This document shows positions 54,556-63,579 of a stretch of 64,000 nucleotides of DNA, piece by piece. This DNA comes from JANOMH01 sp031422295 (GTDB lineage: Bacteria; Pseudomonadota; Alphaproteobacteria; Rhodobacterales; Rhodobacteraceae), in NCBI GenBank assembly GCA_031422295.1, contig JANOQM010000090.1, positions 27,651-91,650 of the forward strand. The letters run 5' to 3'. The notes under the pieces are model-generated. The model did no database searches. It was not told the origin of the DNA and worked only from the letters and a program-made list of their open reading frames with translations. Numbering within the stretch: position 1 is the stretch's first letter; each line of letters opens with the position of its first letter. Both the position numbers and the translations under genes were made by a program.

Positions 54556-54727
54556 CAGGACAGGTCACTTATGGTTGATATCACCGGACTCATGCGCTGA
54601 AAATGCACATAAGGTCGAGTCGACCACCCCGCTATCGGCAAAAACGCGCCGACAGGGCAATTTTGGCCAAGGCTTGAAGCAGCCCGGCCAAGCGCCTAAA
54701 AGGCAGTGTTGGATACAAGGATGCGCC

Positions 54728-56239
54728 ATGCTGGACCTGACTTATGCGGCCCCCAAACCCCGGGTGATTGCCGGGGCGAAACATGACTGGGAACTGGTCA
54801 TCGGGCTGGAGGTTCACGCCCAGGTCGCCACTGCGGCCAAGCTGTTTTCGGGGGCCTCGACCCTTTTCGGCTCTGAACCCAATTCCAATGTCGCCTTTGT
54901 CGATGCCGGAATGCCCGGCATGTTGCCGGTGATCAATGAGGGCTGTATTGCCCAAGCGGTGCGTACCGGGCTGGGGCTAAAGGCGCAGATCAATCTGAAT
55001 TCCGCCTTTGACCGAAAGAATTATTTCTACCCGGACCTGCCGCAAGGGTATCAGATTTCCCAATTATATCAACCTATTGTGGGTTCAGGCGAAGTGCTGG
55101 TTGAACTGTCCCCGGGGGTCGCGCGGCTGGTCCGGATCGAGCGGATCCATCTGGAGCAGGATGCCGGAAAATCAATCCATGACATGGATCCGACGATGAG
55201 TTTTGTCGATTTGAACCGGACCGGCGTGGCGCTGATGGAGATCGTCAGCCGCCCTGATATCCGGGGGCCGGAGGAGGCGGCGGCTTATGTCGCAAAGCTG
55301 CGCCAGATCATGCGCTATCTCGGGACCTGCGATGGCAATATGCAGAACGGCAACCTGCGGGCCGATGTGAATGTGTCGGTCTGTCGCGCGGGACAATATG
55401 AGAAGTATATGGAATCGCAGGATTTTTCCTATTTGGGGACCCGTTGCGAGATCAAAAACATGAACTCGATGCGGTTCATCCAGATGGCGATTGAGTTTGA
55501 GGCGCGGCGGCAGATTGCGATCCTTGAGGATGGCGGCAAAATCACCCAGGAAACCCGGCTGTATGACCCCGATAAAAACGAGACGCGGTCGATGCGCAGC
55601 AAGGAAGAAGCCCATGATTACAGATACTTCCCCGATCCGGACCTGCTGCCGCTAGAGATTGAACAGGCTTGGGTGGATGAGATTGCCGCCAGCCTGCCGG
55701 AACTGCCGGATGCCCGTAAGGCGCGCTATATCGCGGGGTTTGGCCTGAGTGATTATGATGCGTCGGTGCTGACCGCTGAAAAAGAAAATGCTGTTTATTT
55801 TGAAGAGGTTGCAGCAGGACGTGAAGGTAAACTGGCGGCCAATTGGGTGATCAATGAGCTGTTTGGCCGGTTGAAAAAGGATGACGCAGGAATTGCCGAT
55901 AGCCCAATGTCGCCGGCCCAGTTGGGCGGTATTCTGGACCTGATTTCAGGCGGGCAGATCAGCGGCAAAATCGCCAAGGATTTGTTTGAGATCGTCTATG
56001 TTGAAGGCGGTGAACCTGCTGATATTGTTGAGAAACGCGGGATGCTGCAGGTCACTGATACCGGGGCCATTGAGGCCGCTGTGGACGCTGTGATTGCCGG
56101 TAATCCCGCGCAGGTGGAAAAGGCCCGCGCCAACCCGAAACTGGCTGGTTGGTTCGTCGGTCAGGTGATGAAAGAAACCGGCGGCAAGGCCAATCCGGCG
56201 GCGGTCAATGCGCTGGTGATGGCCAAGCTGGGGCTGTAG
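54728..56239 (+). CDS. gatB: aspartyl/glutamyl-tRNA amidotransferase subunit B
   Basis: A 503-aa GatB, part of the GatCAB complex that converts Glu-tRNAGln (and Asp-tRNAAsn) to the amide form. WELVIGLEVHAQVATAAKLFSGAS, FDRKNYFYPDLPQGYQISQLYQPI, DAGKSIHDMD and LMEIVSRPDIRGPEEAAAYV are conserved; the C-terminal YqeY-like tail (GxVMKETGGKANPAAVNALVMAKLGL) is present. The start ATG at 54728 follows AAGGATGCGCC. Two hairpins lie after the stop. Confidence 0.97.
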   Translation: MLDLTYAAPKPRVIAGAKHDWELVIGLEVHAQVATAAKLFSGASTLFGSEPNSNVAFVDAGMPGMLPVINEGCIAQAVRTGLGLKAQINLNSAFDRKNYFYPDLPQGYQISQLYQPIVGSGEVLVELSPGVARLVRIERIHLEQDAGKSIHDMDPTMSFVDLNRTGVALMEIVSRPDIRGPEEAAAYVAKLRQIMRYLGTCDGNMQNGNLRADVNVSVCRAGQYEKYMESQDFSYLGTRCEIKNMNSMRFIQMAIEFEARRQIAILEDGGKITQETRLYDPDKNETRSMRSKEEAHDYRYFPDPDLLPLEIEQAWVDEIAASLPELPDARKARYIAGFGLSDYDASVLTAEKENAVYFEEVAAGREGKLAANWVINELFGRLKKDDAGIADSPMSPAQLGGILDLISGGQISGKIAKDLFEIVYVEGGEPADIVEKRGMLQVTDTGAIEAAVDAVIAGNPAQVEKARANPKLAGWFVGQVMKETGGKANPAAVNALVMAKLGL

Positions 56240-56246
56240 ACCACAA

Positions 56247-56330
56247 GGCATCTGTCAGGTTTTCGCCGAAAAGCTTAAGGCTTTTCGCCGGGCTTTTTGG
56301 GACCGTCTTGGGGGCATCTGTCAGGTTTCG
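56247..56330 (+). repeat. direct repeat GGCATCTGTCAGGTTT, two copies
   Basis: The same 16 bases begin at 56247 and 56313. An inverted fragment (CAGATGCC) lies at 56434-56441. The copies flank and enter the terminator hairpins after gatB. Confidence 0.6.
56267..56297 (+). terminator. gatB terminator
   Basis: CGAAAAGC-TTAAG-GCTTTTCG (56267-56287) is a perfect 8-bp stem and a T-run (CTTTTT) follows within ten bases. Confidence 0.7.
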
Positions 56331-56346
56331 GGCGGAAACCTGACAG
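56318..56346 (+). terminator. second strong hairpin after gatB
   Basis: CTGTCAGGTTTC and GAAACCTGACAG (12-bp perfect arms) around GGGCG, followed by TTTGGTTTT. It contains one copy of the direct repeat. Confidence 0.6.
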
Positions 56347-56467
56347 TTTGGTTTTGGCCCAAATCTGCCGGGGTAATGGCCCGATGATGAATGACCCATG
56401 CGCAGGCGACAGCCATTATTAACGGTTTTCGGGCAGATGCCATTTTAAGACCAAACGGCGGTGCAGG

Positions 56468-57643
56468 TTATTGCGGGGTCCAGAGGCTGGGGTGGTCGGA
56501 CAGGTAGCGGATCAGCCAGTCGGCCCGGGACTGCTGATCCTGCGCCGAGGGGTGGAAGCCGCAGGCGGTCAGGGCGGGTGGCGGTTCGGTCAGGGTCAGG
56601 AAATCCAGCCGGGTCAGGCCAATCTGCCCTGCCGTAGTCAGCAGCGCGGTCTGAAACGCGGCGGTAAAGCCGGGGGTCTGCACCTGTGGCAGGACAGTGC
56701 CATAAGGCATCACGATCAGGATTGTCGCCCCGGGGTGGCTGTTGTGCAACCCGGTCAGGAAACCGGTATAAGCGCTGGTGAAATCTGCGATCAATGCGGC
56801 GGGCGTGGTCCAGGCTTCACCTTTGTGCAACGGCGTTGCAAAGTCATTACCGCCCAGGGCCACGACAATGATCTGCGGGCTCCAATCCGGGTTATCATAG
56901 GGTGCGGGGTCCCAGAACAGGGTCTGGTCATAGGTCGTGATCATCGCCAGTTCCGGGTTGAACCCGTCGTAATTGCGCACCAGTCCCCGGCCGGAGATTG
57001 CGTTGATCTGGTAATCCGCATCGAAATGCCGGCCCACAAGTGCGGGATAGGCGGCCTGCGTATCGCTCAGCAGCCGCACTTGTTCATCGGTGCAATCGCG
57101 GCTGGCCGAACGGATGCCATAGCCGGTCATGTCGCTGTCGCCGATAAATTCGATCTGCCGGGCGCGGGGCAGAGCGGTGCCGGGCTGGTCGGTCATGGGG
57201 ATGTAAAGGCCGCCGAAAACCCCGGTCTCGGCTATGCTTTCGGTGATTTTTTCGATTCTGATCCGGTGGTTGGTATCGGCAAGGCCAGTTATCCTGATGT
57301 CAACCGGGCCGGGCTGGGCCAGTGCTTTGGGGGCGGCCCCGTCAATTTGCAGGCGGTATTCAGTCACGCTGTCGTCAAACCGGATGGTGACGGCAGTGCC
57401 CTGAAAGGTGCCTTCGAAATAAACGCCGGGCCATTGGTGCGCATAGCGTTCAGCGCCCTGCAGCTGGACCCGTCCGCCGATGTGCAGCGCAAGGGGCTGC
57501 ATGTTCACGATTGCGGCGGGGCTGGATTGAAAGACCTCGATGGTTTCGGCAGCAAGTCCGGTGCTGGTCCAAATTCCGGCCCACGTTCCGGCCCAGCACA
57601 GCAGCAGTGCTGCGGAAAATGGCCGGGTTATCTTTGGCATCAT
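56468..57643 (-). CDS. exported SGNH/GDSL hydrolase, CE2-like esterase
   Basis: A 391-aa protein with a signal peptide (AALLLCWAGTWAGIWTSTGLAAE). The N-terminal jelly-roll-like domain (about 50-145) is followed by the SGNH domain. The nucleophile is Ser170 in FIGDSDMTGYG, with block III Asn266 in GGND and His364 in CGFHPSAQDQ. This two-domain order fits carbohydrate esterase family 2 (deacetylation of polysaccharides). The Asp usually preceding the His by two is replaced (CGFH), as happens in CE2 dyads. Periplasmic or secreted. Confidence 0.8.
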   Translation of the reverse strand: MMPKITRPFSAALLLCWAGTWAGIWTSTGLAAETIEVFQSSPAAIVNMQPLALHIGGRVQLQGAERYAHQWPGVYFEGTFQGTAVTIRFDDSVTEYRLQIDGAAPKALAQPGPVDIRITGLADTNHRIRIEKITESIAETGVFGGLYIPMTDQPGTALPRARQIEFIGDSDMTGYGIRSASRDCTDEQVRLLSDTQAAYPALVGRHFDADYQINAISGRGLVRNYDGFNPELAMITTYDQTLFWDPAPYDNPDWSPQIIVVALGGNDFATPLHKGEAWTTPAALIADFTSAYTGFLTGLHNSHPGATILIVMPYGTVLPQVQTPGFTAAFQTALLTTAGQIGLTRLDFLTLTEPPPALTACGFHPSAQDQQSRADWLIRYLSDHPSLWTPQ

Positions 57644-57778
57644 GTCGCTCCTGTTCGCACAGAAAAATAATTTAGTCCGGTCCTGCGGCGCGGCAAGCCG
57701 GGTTTATCCTGCCCTGTCAAATCCTTGGACATTGGGCAACGGGTTGGTATGATCGGCAACGCATAACAGGGGGCTGCC

Positions 57779-58150
57779 ATGCCACGCTATGAATACCGGG
57801 TTGTTCCAGCCCCAAAACAAGGCACCAAAGCCAAAGGGGTCCGGTCATATGAGGACCGCTTTGCCCATGCCCTACAGAGCCTGATGAACGCGTTGGGCGC
57901 GCAGGGCTGGGATTATGTCCGCGCCGATACCCTGCCTGCCGAGGAACGGCAGGGGCTGACCGGGCGGGTGACGGTGTATCAGAACATGCTGGTGTTTCGC
58001 CGGGTGGTGGAGGTGGTGGCGCAGGTGCAGATGCCGTTTGTCCCTGTCGTGGCCCCCCCGGTGATCGCCGCCCCGCAGGTGCGCCTTGTGGATGCGGATG
58101 TGACGGTGGTCGGCGCTCCATTGGTTGGGGTGAGGTTGGCAGGGGAGTGA
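57779..58150 (+). CDS. DUF4177 domain protein
   Basis: A 123-aa protein. The first 75 residues (YEYRVVPAP..., SLMNALGAQGWDYVRADTLP, VTVYQNMLVFRRV) form the DUF4177 fold; the C-terminal 45 are Val/Ala/Pro-rich. Function unknown. It is followed, with overlapping stop/start region, by an NTF2-like gene. Confidence 0.75.
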   Translation: MPRYEYRVVPAPKQGTKAKGVRSYEDRFAHALQSLMNALGAQGWDYVRADTLPAEERQGLTGRVTVYQNMLVFRRVVEVVAQVQMPFVPVVAPPVIAAPQVRLVDADVTVVGAPLVGVRLAGE

Positions 58151-58155
58151 GCGAG

Positions 58156-58548
58156 ATGGCTGATCAAGAGGACGTGGAACGCGTTGCTGCCGCATATACC
58201 GCAGCCTGGAATTCAAAATCAGCGAAAGCTGTGGCGTCTTTTTACGCTGCGGACGGCGAAATCATCATCAATCGGGGCGAGCCCTGGACGGGGCGTGCGC
58301 GGGTGCAGGATATGGCGGCTGGCTTTTACGCCGATGTCCCGGACCTTTCGCTGACCTGCGACGATGTGCGCTGTTCAGAAAACCACGTCATCTATGTCTG
58401 GACCTTTACCGGCCATGACGCGACGACCGGCAGGCCGCTGAAAATCCGTGGATGGGAAGAATGGGAGTTGGATGAGACCCTCAAGGTTGTCGCCTCTCGC
58501 GGTTGGTTCGATGCCAACGACTATGCCAGACAAGCCGCTGGAGAGTGA
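58156..58548 (+). CDS. NTF2-like/SnoaL-like protein
   Basis: A 130-aa protein of the NTF2-like superfamily: VERVAAAYTAAWNSKSAKAVASFYAADGEIIINRG at the N-terminus (the two helices and first strand), ending WEEWELDETLKVVASRGWFDANDYARQ. These bind small ligands or act as isomerases/hydrolases; no role can be given. The ATG at 58156 follows AGGGGAG; a GTG three codons earlier overlaps the upstream stop. Confidence 0.8.
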   Translation: MADQEDVERVAAAYTAAWNSKSAKAVASFYAADGEIIINRGEPWTGRARVQDMAAGFYADVPDLSLTCDDVRCSENHVIYVWTFTGHDATTGRPLKIRGWEEWELDETLKVVASRGWFDANDYARQAAGE

Positions 58549-58596
58549 CCGCTTCGGCCGCAGCGCGATCACATCCTGAATATGGGTTGTCCTTGG

Positions 58597-58854
58597 CTAC
58601 CCCCCCACATCCAGCCCCAGCGCGTGCAGCCGTCCCATGATCGCCTGGCCCAGGGCGGTGTGGATGGCCCGGTGCCGCTCGACCCGGCTCATCGTGCCGA
58701 ACACCGGGGCGCGGATCACGACTTTCCAGTGGCTTTCGCCCGAGCCGTCGTCGCCGCTGTGACCGCTGTGTTTGTGGCTTTCGTTGACCACGGACAGGGC
58801 CGTGGGCGCGAAGGCTGATTCCAAAGCGGCGTTTATCTGCTGTTCAAGCCCCAT
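58597..58854 (-). CDS. bolA: BolA family protein
   Basis: An 85-aa BolA: LEQQINAALESAFAPTALSVVNESHKHSGHSGD, SHWKVVIRAPVFGTMSRVERHRAIHTAL. The conserved His in ESHKHSGH and RVxRHR are typical. Such proteins partner with monothiol glutaredoxins in iron-sulfur trafficking. Divergent from the J-domain gene. Confidence 0.93.
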   Translation of the reverse strand: MGLEQQINAALESAFAPTALSVVNESHKHSGHSGDDGSGESHWKVVIRAPVFGTMSRVERHRAIHTALGQAIMGRLHALGLDVGG

Positions 58855-58928
58855 TATTTTGTCCTTTGCCCCTGTTCTCTGCCGCTGCACGGCTTAAACT
58901 GCTGTGTCCGAGTCGGAAAGGTAAAGCC

Positions 58929-59576
58929 ATGACAAAAGACGATCCCTTTGGGTTTGACATGTCGGTGTCAGGGGCCAAAAAGAAGAACCCGCGCGGGCGC
59001 AGGGGGATGTCGGGGGCGTTTGAAACCTCGACCCGGGCCTGTGATGCGGCGGGTTGCAAGGACCATGGTAAATACCGCGCCCCGAAATCCCCCGATGCGG
59101 TGGATGATTATTATTGGTTCTGCAAAGACCATGTCCGCGAGTATAATCTGAAGTGGAATTTCTTTGACGGTGCGTCCGAGCAGGATTTTCAAGAGCAGGT
59201 CGAGAAGGACCGCGTGTGGGAGCGTGAGACCAAGCCGTTCGGCAAGAAATCCGAGGAACAGCGCGCCTGGGCCCGCTTGGGTGTCGATGACCCGCATCAG
59301 GTGTTGGGTGAGAATGCCACTCGCAATCCCGGCAAGAATGCCGCAGCCATTGGCGGCACCCGCAAGCTGCCGCCCACCGAGCGCCGTGCTGTCGAGATCC
59401 TGGAGGTTCGGGATTCGATGTCCAAGGCCGAGATCAGGAAGGCCTATAAGGGCCTGATCAAGGTCCTGCATCCCGATATGAATGGCGGCGACCGGTCGCA
59501 GGAGGACCAGCTGTCCGAAGTGGTCTGGGCCTGGGATCAGATCAAGACCAGCCGGAATTTCCGGGATGAGGGGTGA
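58929..59576 (+). CDS. J-domain protein with N-terminal Cys region
   Basis: A 215-aa protein with a C-terminal J-domain carrying the HPD motif (residues 181-183, LIKVLHPDMNGGD) for stimulating Hsp70 ATPase. The N-terminal part has ACDAAGCKDHGKYRAPKSPDAVDDYYWFCKDHVREYN, with Cys/His that may bind metal. It is not DnaJ itself (no G/F or CxxCxGxG repeats). The bolA/J-protein/cobS neighbourhood is common in Rhodobacteraceae; here extra genes lie before cobS. Confidence 0.85.
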   Translation: MTKDDPFGFDMSVSGAKKKNPRGRRGMSGAFETSTRACDAAGCKDHGKYRAPKSPDAVDDYYWFCKDHVREYNLKWNFFDGASEQDFQEQVEKDRVWERETKPFGKKSEEQRAWARLGVDDPHQVLGENATRNPGKNAAAIGGTRKLPPTERRAVEILEVRDSMSKAEIRKAYKGLIKVLHPDMNGGDRSQEDQLSEVVWAWDQIKTSRNFRDEG

Positions 59577-59597
59577 GAGGCGCTGCCGCGATCCGTC

Positions 59598-60224
59598 ATG
59601 ACCCCCCTGCCCGACGACGCCTGGAACCCATGGCTGCCCGCACATCTTGCCGAAAGGCTAAAGGGAACGTCGGACATTTGGTATGTCGCCGGCGGCTGGG
59701 CGCTGGATTTGTGGCATGGCGCACAGACCCGGGAGCATGAGGATCTGGAATTTGTGGTCCTGCCCGAAAGCGTGCCTGCGTTTCGGGACATTCTGCGGGA
59801 CCTCGATTTCTTTACGGCGCATGCAGGCCATCTCGCTTACTTGCCGAGTGGATCCGCACCGCCCGCCGAGGTGGCGCAACTGTGGGGGATGGACGCCAGC
59901 GCGCGCTGCTGGAGGGTGGACATGATGATTGAACGGGGAACGCCACAGAGTTGGGTCTATAAACGCGATCCCGCGATCCATGCGCCCCGCGCCGAAATGG
60001 TGCGGCGCAGTGCAACCGGTTTACCCTATCTTGCTCCTGCAGCGGTGCTGTTGTTCAAGGCCAAATATCGCCGGGACAAGGACGAGGCGGATTTCAGACA
60101 CGCCCTGCCGCGACTTGCGCGAAAGGACCGTGACATGCTGCGGGACTGGCTGGACCTCGCGCATCCGGGACATGCCTGGTGCGGTTTTTTGAACGGCCAT
60201 GGGACGGGGTCGGTGCATACCTGA
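59598..60224 (+). CDS. nucleotidyltransferase-like protein (ANT(2'')-type fold)
   Basis: A 208-aa protein. WYVAGGWALDLWHGAQTREHEDLEFVV matches the GGWA-x(n)-TREHxDx[ED] motif of the aminoglycoside 2''-nucleotidyltransferase-like family, with candidate metal ligands D49 and E51. LAPAAVLLFKAKYRRDKDEADFRHALP is the usual second motif. Most such chromosomal proteins have unknown substrates; resistance activity cannot be assumed. It follows the J-domain gene by 22 bp. Confidence 0.75.
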   Translation: MTPLPDDAWNPWLPAHLAERLKGTSDIWYVAGGWALDLWHGAQTREHEDLEFVVLPESVPAFRDILRDLDFFTAHAGHLAYLPSGSAPPAEVAQLWGMDASARCWRVDMMIERGTPQSWVYKRDPAIHAPRAEMVRRSATGLPYLAPAAVLLFKAKYRRDKDEADFRHALPRLARKDRDMLRDWLDLAHPGHAWCGFLNGHGTGSVHT

Positions 60225-60318
60225 CGATGGGTAGAGTCAGCGTCACCCACCGGCCATTGCCAATTGGTTGGCTCCGGTCAAACCCGGCCTCCTCGACCAT
60301 CGCCAGCTGCGGCGTCGC

Positions 60319-60810
60319 CTAGGCCGGTTTGACCGCCACGCCCGGTCCGCCGACAAAAATGCTGTTTCGTTCGTCGTGGAACCGGGCCATCAGCAGATGT
60401 GCGGCAATTTGGCTGGCCAGCCATATCAGGGTCAGCAAAGGCGAGCCGACAAGGACGATGACCAGCGCCAGCGGCCCGAACATGGTGCCGTATACTGGCA
60501 GGGCCAGGGTGCCGCCGATAACTGCCCCAGTGCCGTTCGACATCACGACTGCACCCAGCGCCAGAACCGCGCCATGGGTTCCGCCTTGCCCCATCCGGTG
60601 CCGGTTCAGGAATAATCCCAAAGCTGCCCCAATGGCCCCGGCCAGAACAACCCAGATTTCATAGGCTGTCATTGGCCGCGAGAAATACGCGCCGCCGCCG
60701 GTCCGCATGACCGCCGCAAAGGCCACGCCCGCCCCAAACACCGCCGTTGCAAAATGGGCCAGCACAAAACTGCGCTCGCCTTGCGTCAATTTACCGCTGC
60801 TCCATTTCAC
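60319..60810 (-). CDS. small integral membrane protein
   Basis: A 163-aa protein with about four membrane helices (SFVLAHFATAVFGAGVAFAAVM, EIWVVLAGAIGAALGLFL, HGAVLALGAVVMSNGTGAVIGGTLAL, LALVIVLVGSPLLTLIWLASQIAAHLL). I take the GTG at 60810, with AAGG about nine bases upstream; the longer ORF adds 96 residues with poor coding character. Family not recognised. Confidence 0.6.
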   Translation of the reverse strand: MKWSSGKLTQGERSFVLAHFATAVFGAGVAFAAVMRTGGGAYFSRPMTAYEIWVVLAGAIGAALGLFLNRHRMGQGGTHGAVLALGAVVMSNGTGAVIGGTLALPVYGTMFGPLALVIVLVGSPLLTLIWLASQIAAHLLMARFHDERNSIFVGGPGVAVKPA

Positions 60811-61185
60811 GCGAAGGGTCCTTGTCTTGGCCGTACAGAGCCAGAATTCTGTGTTCTGATATGCATCATCTATGATGGCAATGCTGTGGCACACAGCCTG
60901 CCATAGCGAAAATGAGTGTTTCCAAATCAGGCACTTAGCAGTCCCTAGGCGGGACAGAGGGTTCGACCCGGGCCGGTTGACGACGGTCCCGGATCGAACC
61001 TGCGCAAAGTCAGCGGGGACTTGGGGGACCCTGATGACCCGCGACTGCGCTGAAGTGATCTGGCGCAGCCCTGTGACGGGCCTTTCGCTGCCACGCAAAC
61101 GGCCCTCGCGACAGGGATCAAGGCGCCCTGTCTTGCAGAATACACGTGGAAATCCGGGAAATAGTTTCGCAGGCCAGCGGTCAGG
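60811..61185. other. intergenic stretch, nothing recognised
   Basis: The 375 bases contain no supported gene, tRNA or clear hairpin terminator. Confidence 0.5.
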
Positions 61186-61869
61186 TCACAACAACGTGAC
61201 AGCCCCAACCGCCAGAACGGCCCCGGTGGGCGCACCGGTGGTGGACCCGCCGGGCGGTTCGTCGCTGATCGCCAGAGTGCCGCCGTCAAGGGCTGCAATC
61301 ACCTCGGCGGTCAGGGTCAGTTCGGCGGTTGCTGCGTCGGGCAGCACGCCAAGCGAAACCGGCGGGTTATCCCCCGCGATCAGCCACAATTGCAGAACGC
61401 GGCCAGCGGCGGCGGCCCCTTTGGTGCGTTCAATAGCTAGGGTTTCAGTCGCCGCATCATAGGCGGCCAACACGATCAGGCTTTGATCCTCTGCCGCAAT
61501 CTGCGCAACATACAGCGGCTCGTCGGGCGTGGTCAGCAGCCCAAAGCTGGTGACGAAATACACCAACGTGGCCGCGATCAACCCGCCAACCAATGCGGGG
61601 ATCAAGCCCAGCCAGGACAGGAACCCTTGTTTTTCACTGGCAAACAGCCGGGTTTCGATGGCTTTCAGGACCGCAGGGGGCGGGCTGACCGGGGCGATCC
61701 CATTGGTCAGGCTGGCCAGATCTTCGGCCCAGATGACATAATACGCCCGCAATACGGGGTCGCGGTTCATCCGCGCCTCAAAGGCGCGGGCCTCGGGCGG
61801 GGTCAGCAGGCCAAGCGCGTATTCCGCGGCCAGTGCGTGATCGTCCTCTTTTTGCGCCTCGGGTGTCAT
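61186..61869 (-). CDS. RskA-type anti-sigma factor
   Basis: A 227-aa membrane protein. The N-terminal cytoplasmic part (HALAAEYALGLLTPPEARAFEARMNRDPVLRAYYVIWAEDLASL) fits the sigma-binding anti-sigma domain. One membrane helix lies at about 84-112, and the C-terminal RskA domain is extracytoplasmic (PLYVAQIAAEDQSLIVLAAYDA...LQLWLIAGDNPPVSLGVLPD). No zinc motif, so release is likely by proteolysis. The ATG overlaps the sigma factor stop as ATGA. Confidence 0.9.
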   Translation of the reverse strand: MTPEAQKEDDHALAAEYALGLLTPPEARAFEARMNRDPVLRAYYVIWAEDLASLTNGIAPVSPPPAVLKAIETRLFASEKQGFLSWLGLIPALVGGLIAATLVYFVTSFGLLTTPDEPLYVAQIAAEDQSLIVLAAYDAATETLAIERTKGAAAAGRVLQLWLIAGDNPPVSLGVLPDAATAELTLTAEVIAALDGGTLAISDEPPGGSTTGAPTGAVLAVGAVTLL

Positions 61870-62408
61870 GACGACAAACATTCTTTCAATTTCAACAGGC
61901 TGCGGCGCAGCCATGTGCGTATGGTATTGAGTGGCTGCGCGTAACGCACAGCCAGTTCAGCATAAGTTTCCCCCTCCATATAGGCCCGGCGCACGGCGTC
62001 GGATTTTTCCGGGTCCAGCTGCCCCAAGCAGCCCGCGATACGCCCGGCTTCGGATTTCGCAATCACCAGCGCCTCGGGTCCGGGGGACAGATCGGCCAGT
62101 TCGGCCGCTTCGTCCAGCTCGCCCGACGCGTTGCGCCTTGCGCGCAGCCGGTCAATCGCGTGGTTTCGCGTGATGGTGATCAGCCATGTCATCGGTGACA
62201 AGCCATTCACCTGATAGCGGTCTGCGGCATTCCAGACTTTGACATAAACCTCTTGCAGGGCATCCTCGGCTTCGGCCCGATTGTTTAACACACGCAAGGA
62301 TACGCCAAATAGTTTCGCTGATGTTGCAGCATAAAGTCCGGCAAAGGCTTTGCGGTCGCCCAAAGCGATCCGGCTGATCATATCCTCAAGGTCGGTCGTC
62401 GCGGTCAT
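61866..62408 (-). CDS. ECF-type RNA polymerase sigma factor
   Basis: A 180-aa ECF sigma factor. Region 2 is AFAGLYAATSAKLFGVSLRVLNNRAEAEDALQEVYVKVWNAADRYQ...WLITITRNHAIDRLRARR; region 4 is GCLGQLDPEKSDAVRRAYMEGETYAELAVRYAQPLNTIRTWLRRSLLKLKECL. Paired with an RskA anti-sigma factor, as in SigK-like groups. Start at 62408; longer ORF unsupported. Target promoters are unknown. Confidence 0.92.
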   Translation of the reverse strand: MTATTDLEDMISRIALGDRKAFAGLYAATSAKLFGVSLRVLNNRAEAEDALQEVYVKVWNAADRYQVNGLSPMTWLITITRNHAIDRLRARRNASGELDEAAELADLSPGPEALVIAKSEAGRIAGCLGQLDPEKSDAVRRAYMEGETYAELAVRYAQPLNTIRTWLRRSLLKLKECLSS

Positions 62409-62591
62409 GCTTTGCCCTGTCAGTCGTTTGCAGTTTTGCCTCAAACCGGGGGAAACGCAACCGGGATGCGCAAACCTTAACGTCATCACGGATGAACTGT
62501 TCCCGCGTGCCATTCCTGTGCCCCCCAGCCCTTGAACCCGGCCTGCATATGCTTCATCAAGGCGAGTGTATTCGCGCGAGAGGGACTTGCT

Positions 62592-63578
62592 ATGGCCGAC
62601 GGCTTTATCGACATCAATGCCAGACCGACCGAAGAGATTTCGGTCCGCGATGTGTTTGGCATCGACAGCGACATGAAGGTCAAAGGCTTTGCCGACCGCA
62701 TGGGCCGGGTGCCGGATATTGATTCGACCTATAAGTTTGATCCCGACACCACGTTGGCGATTCTGGCCGGGTTCGCGCATAATCGCCGGGTGATGATCCA
62801 AGGCTATCACGGTACCGGCAAATCCACCCATATCGAACAGGTCGCCGCCCGGCTGAACTGGCCAACGGTGCGGGTGAACTTGGACAGTCACATCAGCCGC
62901 ATCGACCTGATCGGCAAGGATGCGATCAAGCTGCGCGATGGCAAGCAGGTCACTGAATTCCACGAGGGGATTTTGCCGTGGTCACTGCGCAACCCCTGCG
63001 CCATCTGTTTTGACGAATATGACGCCGGCCGCGCCGATGTGATGTTCGTGATCCAGCGCGTGCTGGAGCATGACGGCAAGCTGACCCTGATGGACCAGAA
63101 CGAGATCATCACCCCCAACCCATATTTCCGGCTGTTCGCCACCGCGAATACCGTGGGGCTTGGGGATACGACCGGGCTGTATCATGGCACCCAGCAGATC
63201 AATCAGGCGCAGATGGATCGGTGGTCACTGGTGGCGACTTTGAATTATTTGTCGCATGACGCCGAGGTGCAGATCGTTTTGTCGAAAGCGCCCCACTATA
63301 ATACCGACAAGGGCCGCAAGACGATTTCGCAGATGGTCACGGTGGCGGATTTAAGCCGGACCGCCTTCATGAACGGCGATCTGTCGACGGTGATGAGCCC
63401 CCGCACCGTGATCAACTGGGCCCAGAACGCCGAGATTTTCAGGAACGTGGGCTATGCGTTCCGGCTGTCATTCCTCAATAAGTGCGATGAGTTGGAACGG
63501 CAGACGGTGGCGGAGTTTTACCAGAGGTGCTTTGCCGAGGAATTGCCGGAGAGTGCAGCGAGTATGGCGATGAAGTAG
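62592..63578 (+). CDS. cobS: cobaltochelatase subunit CobS
   Basis: A 328-aa AAA+ subunit of aerobic cobaltochelatase. Walker A is GYHGTGKST (residues 71-79), Walker B is AICFDEYDAG (about 137-146), and the sensor region is FRLFATANTVGLGDTTGLYHGTQQINQAQMDRW. It inserts cobalt into hydrogenobyrinic acid diamide together with CobN and CobT. CobT usually follows; here a small membrane protein comes next and CobT is not in the remaining sequence. Confidence 0.95.
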   Translation: MADGFIDINARPTEEISVRDVFGIDSDMKVKGFADRMGRVPDIDSTYKFDPDTTLAILAGFAHNRRVMIQGYHGTGKSTHIEQVAARLNWPTVRVNLDSHISRIDLIGKDAIKLRDGKQVTEFHEGILPWSLRNPCAICFDEYDAGRADVMFVIQRVLEHDGKLTLMDQNEIITPNPYFRLFATANTVGLGDTTGLYHGTQQINQAQMDRWSLVATLNYLSHDAEVQIVLSKAPHYNTDKGRKTISQMVTVADLSRTAFMNGDLSTVMSPRTVINWAQNAEIFRNVGYAFRLSFLNKCDELERQTVAEFYQRCFAEELPESAASMAMK

Positions 63579-63579
63579 G

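Noticed and set aside
60940..60990. GGGTTCGACCCGGG resembling a tRNA T-arm
   Set aside because: The stem does not close with a seven-base loop, and no anticodon or acceptor stem can be built around it.
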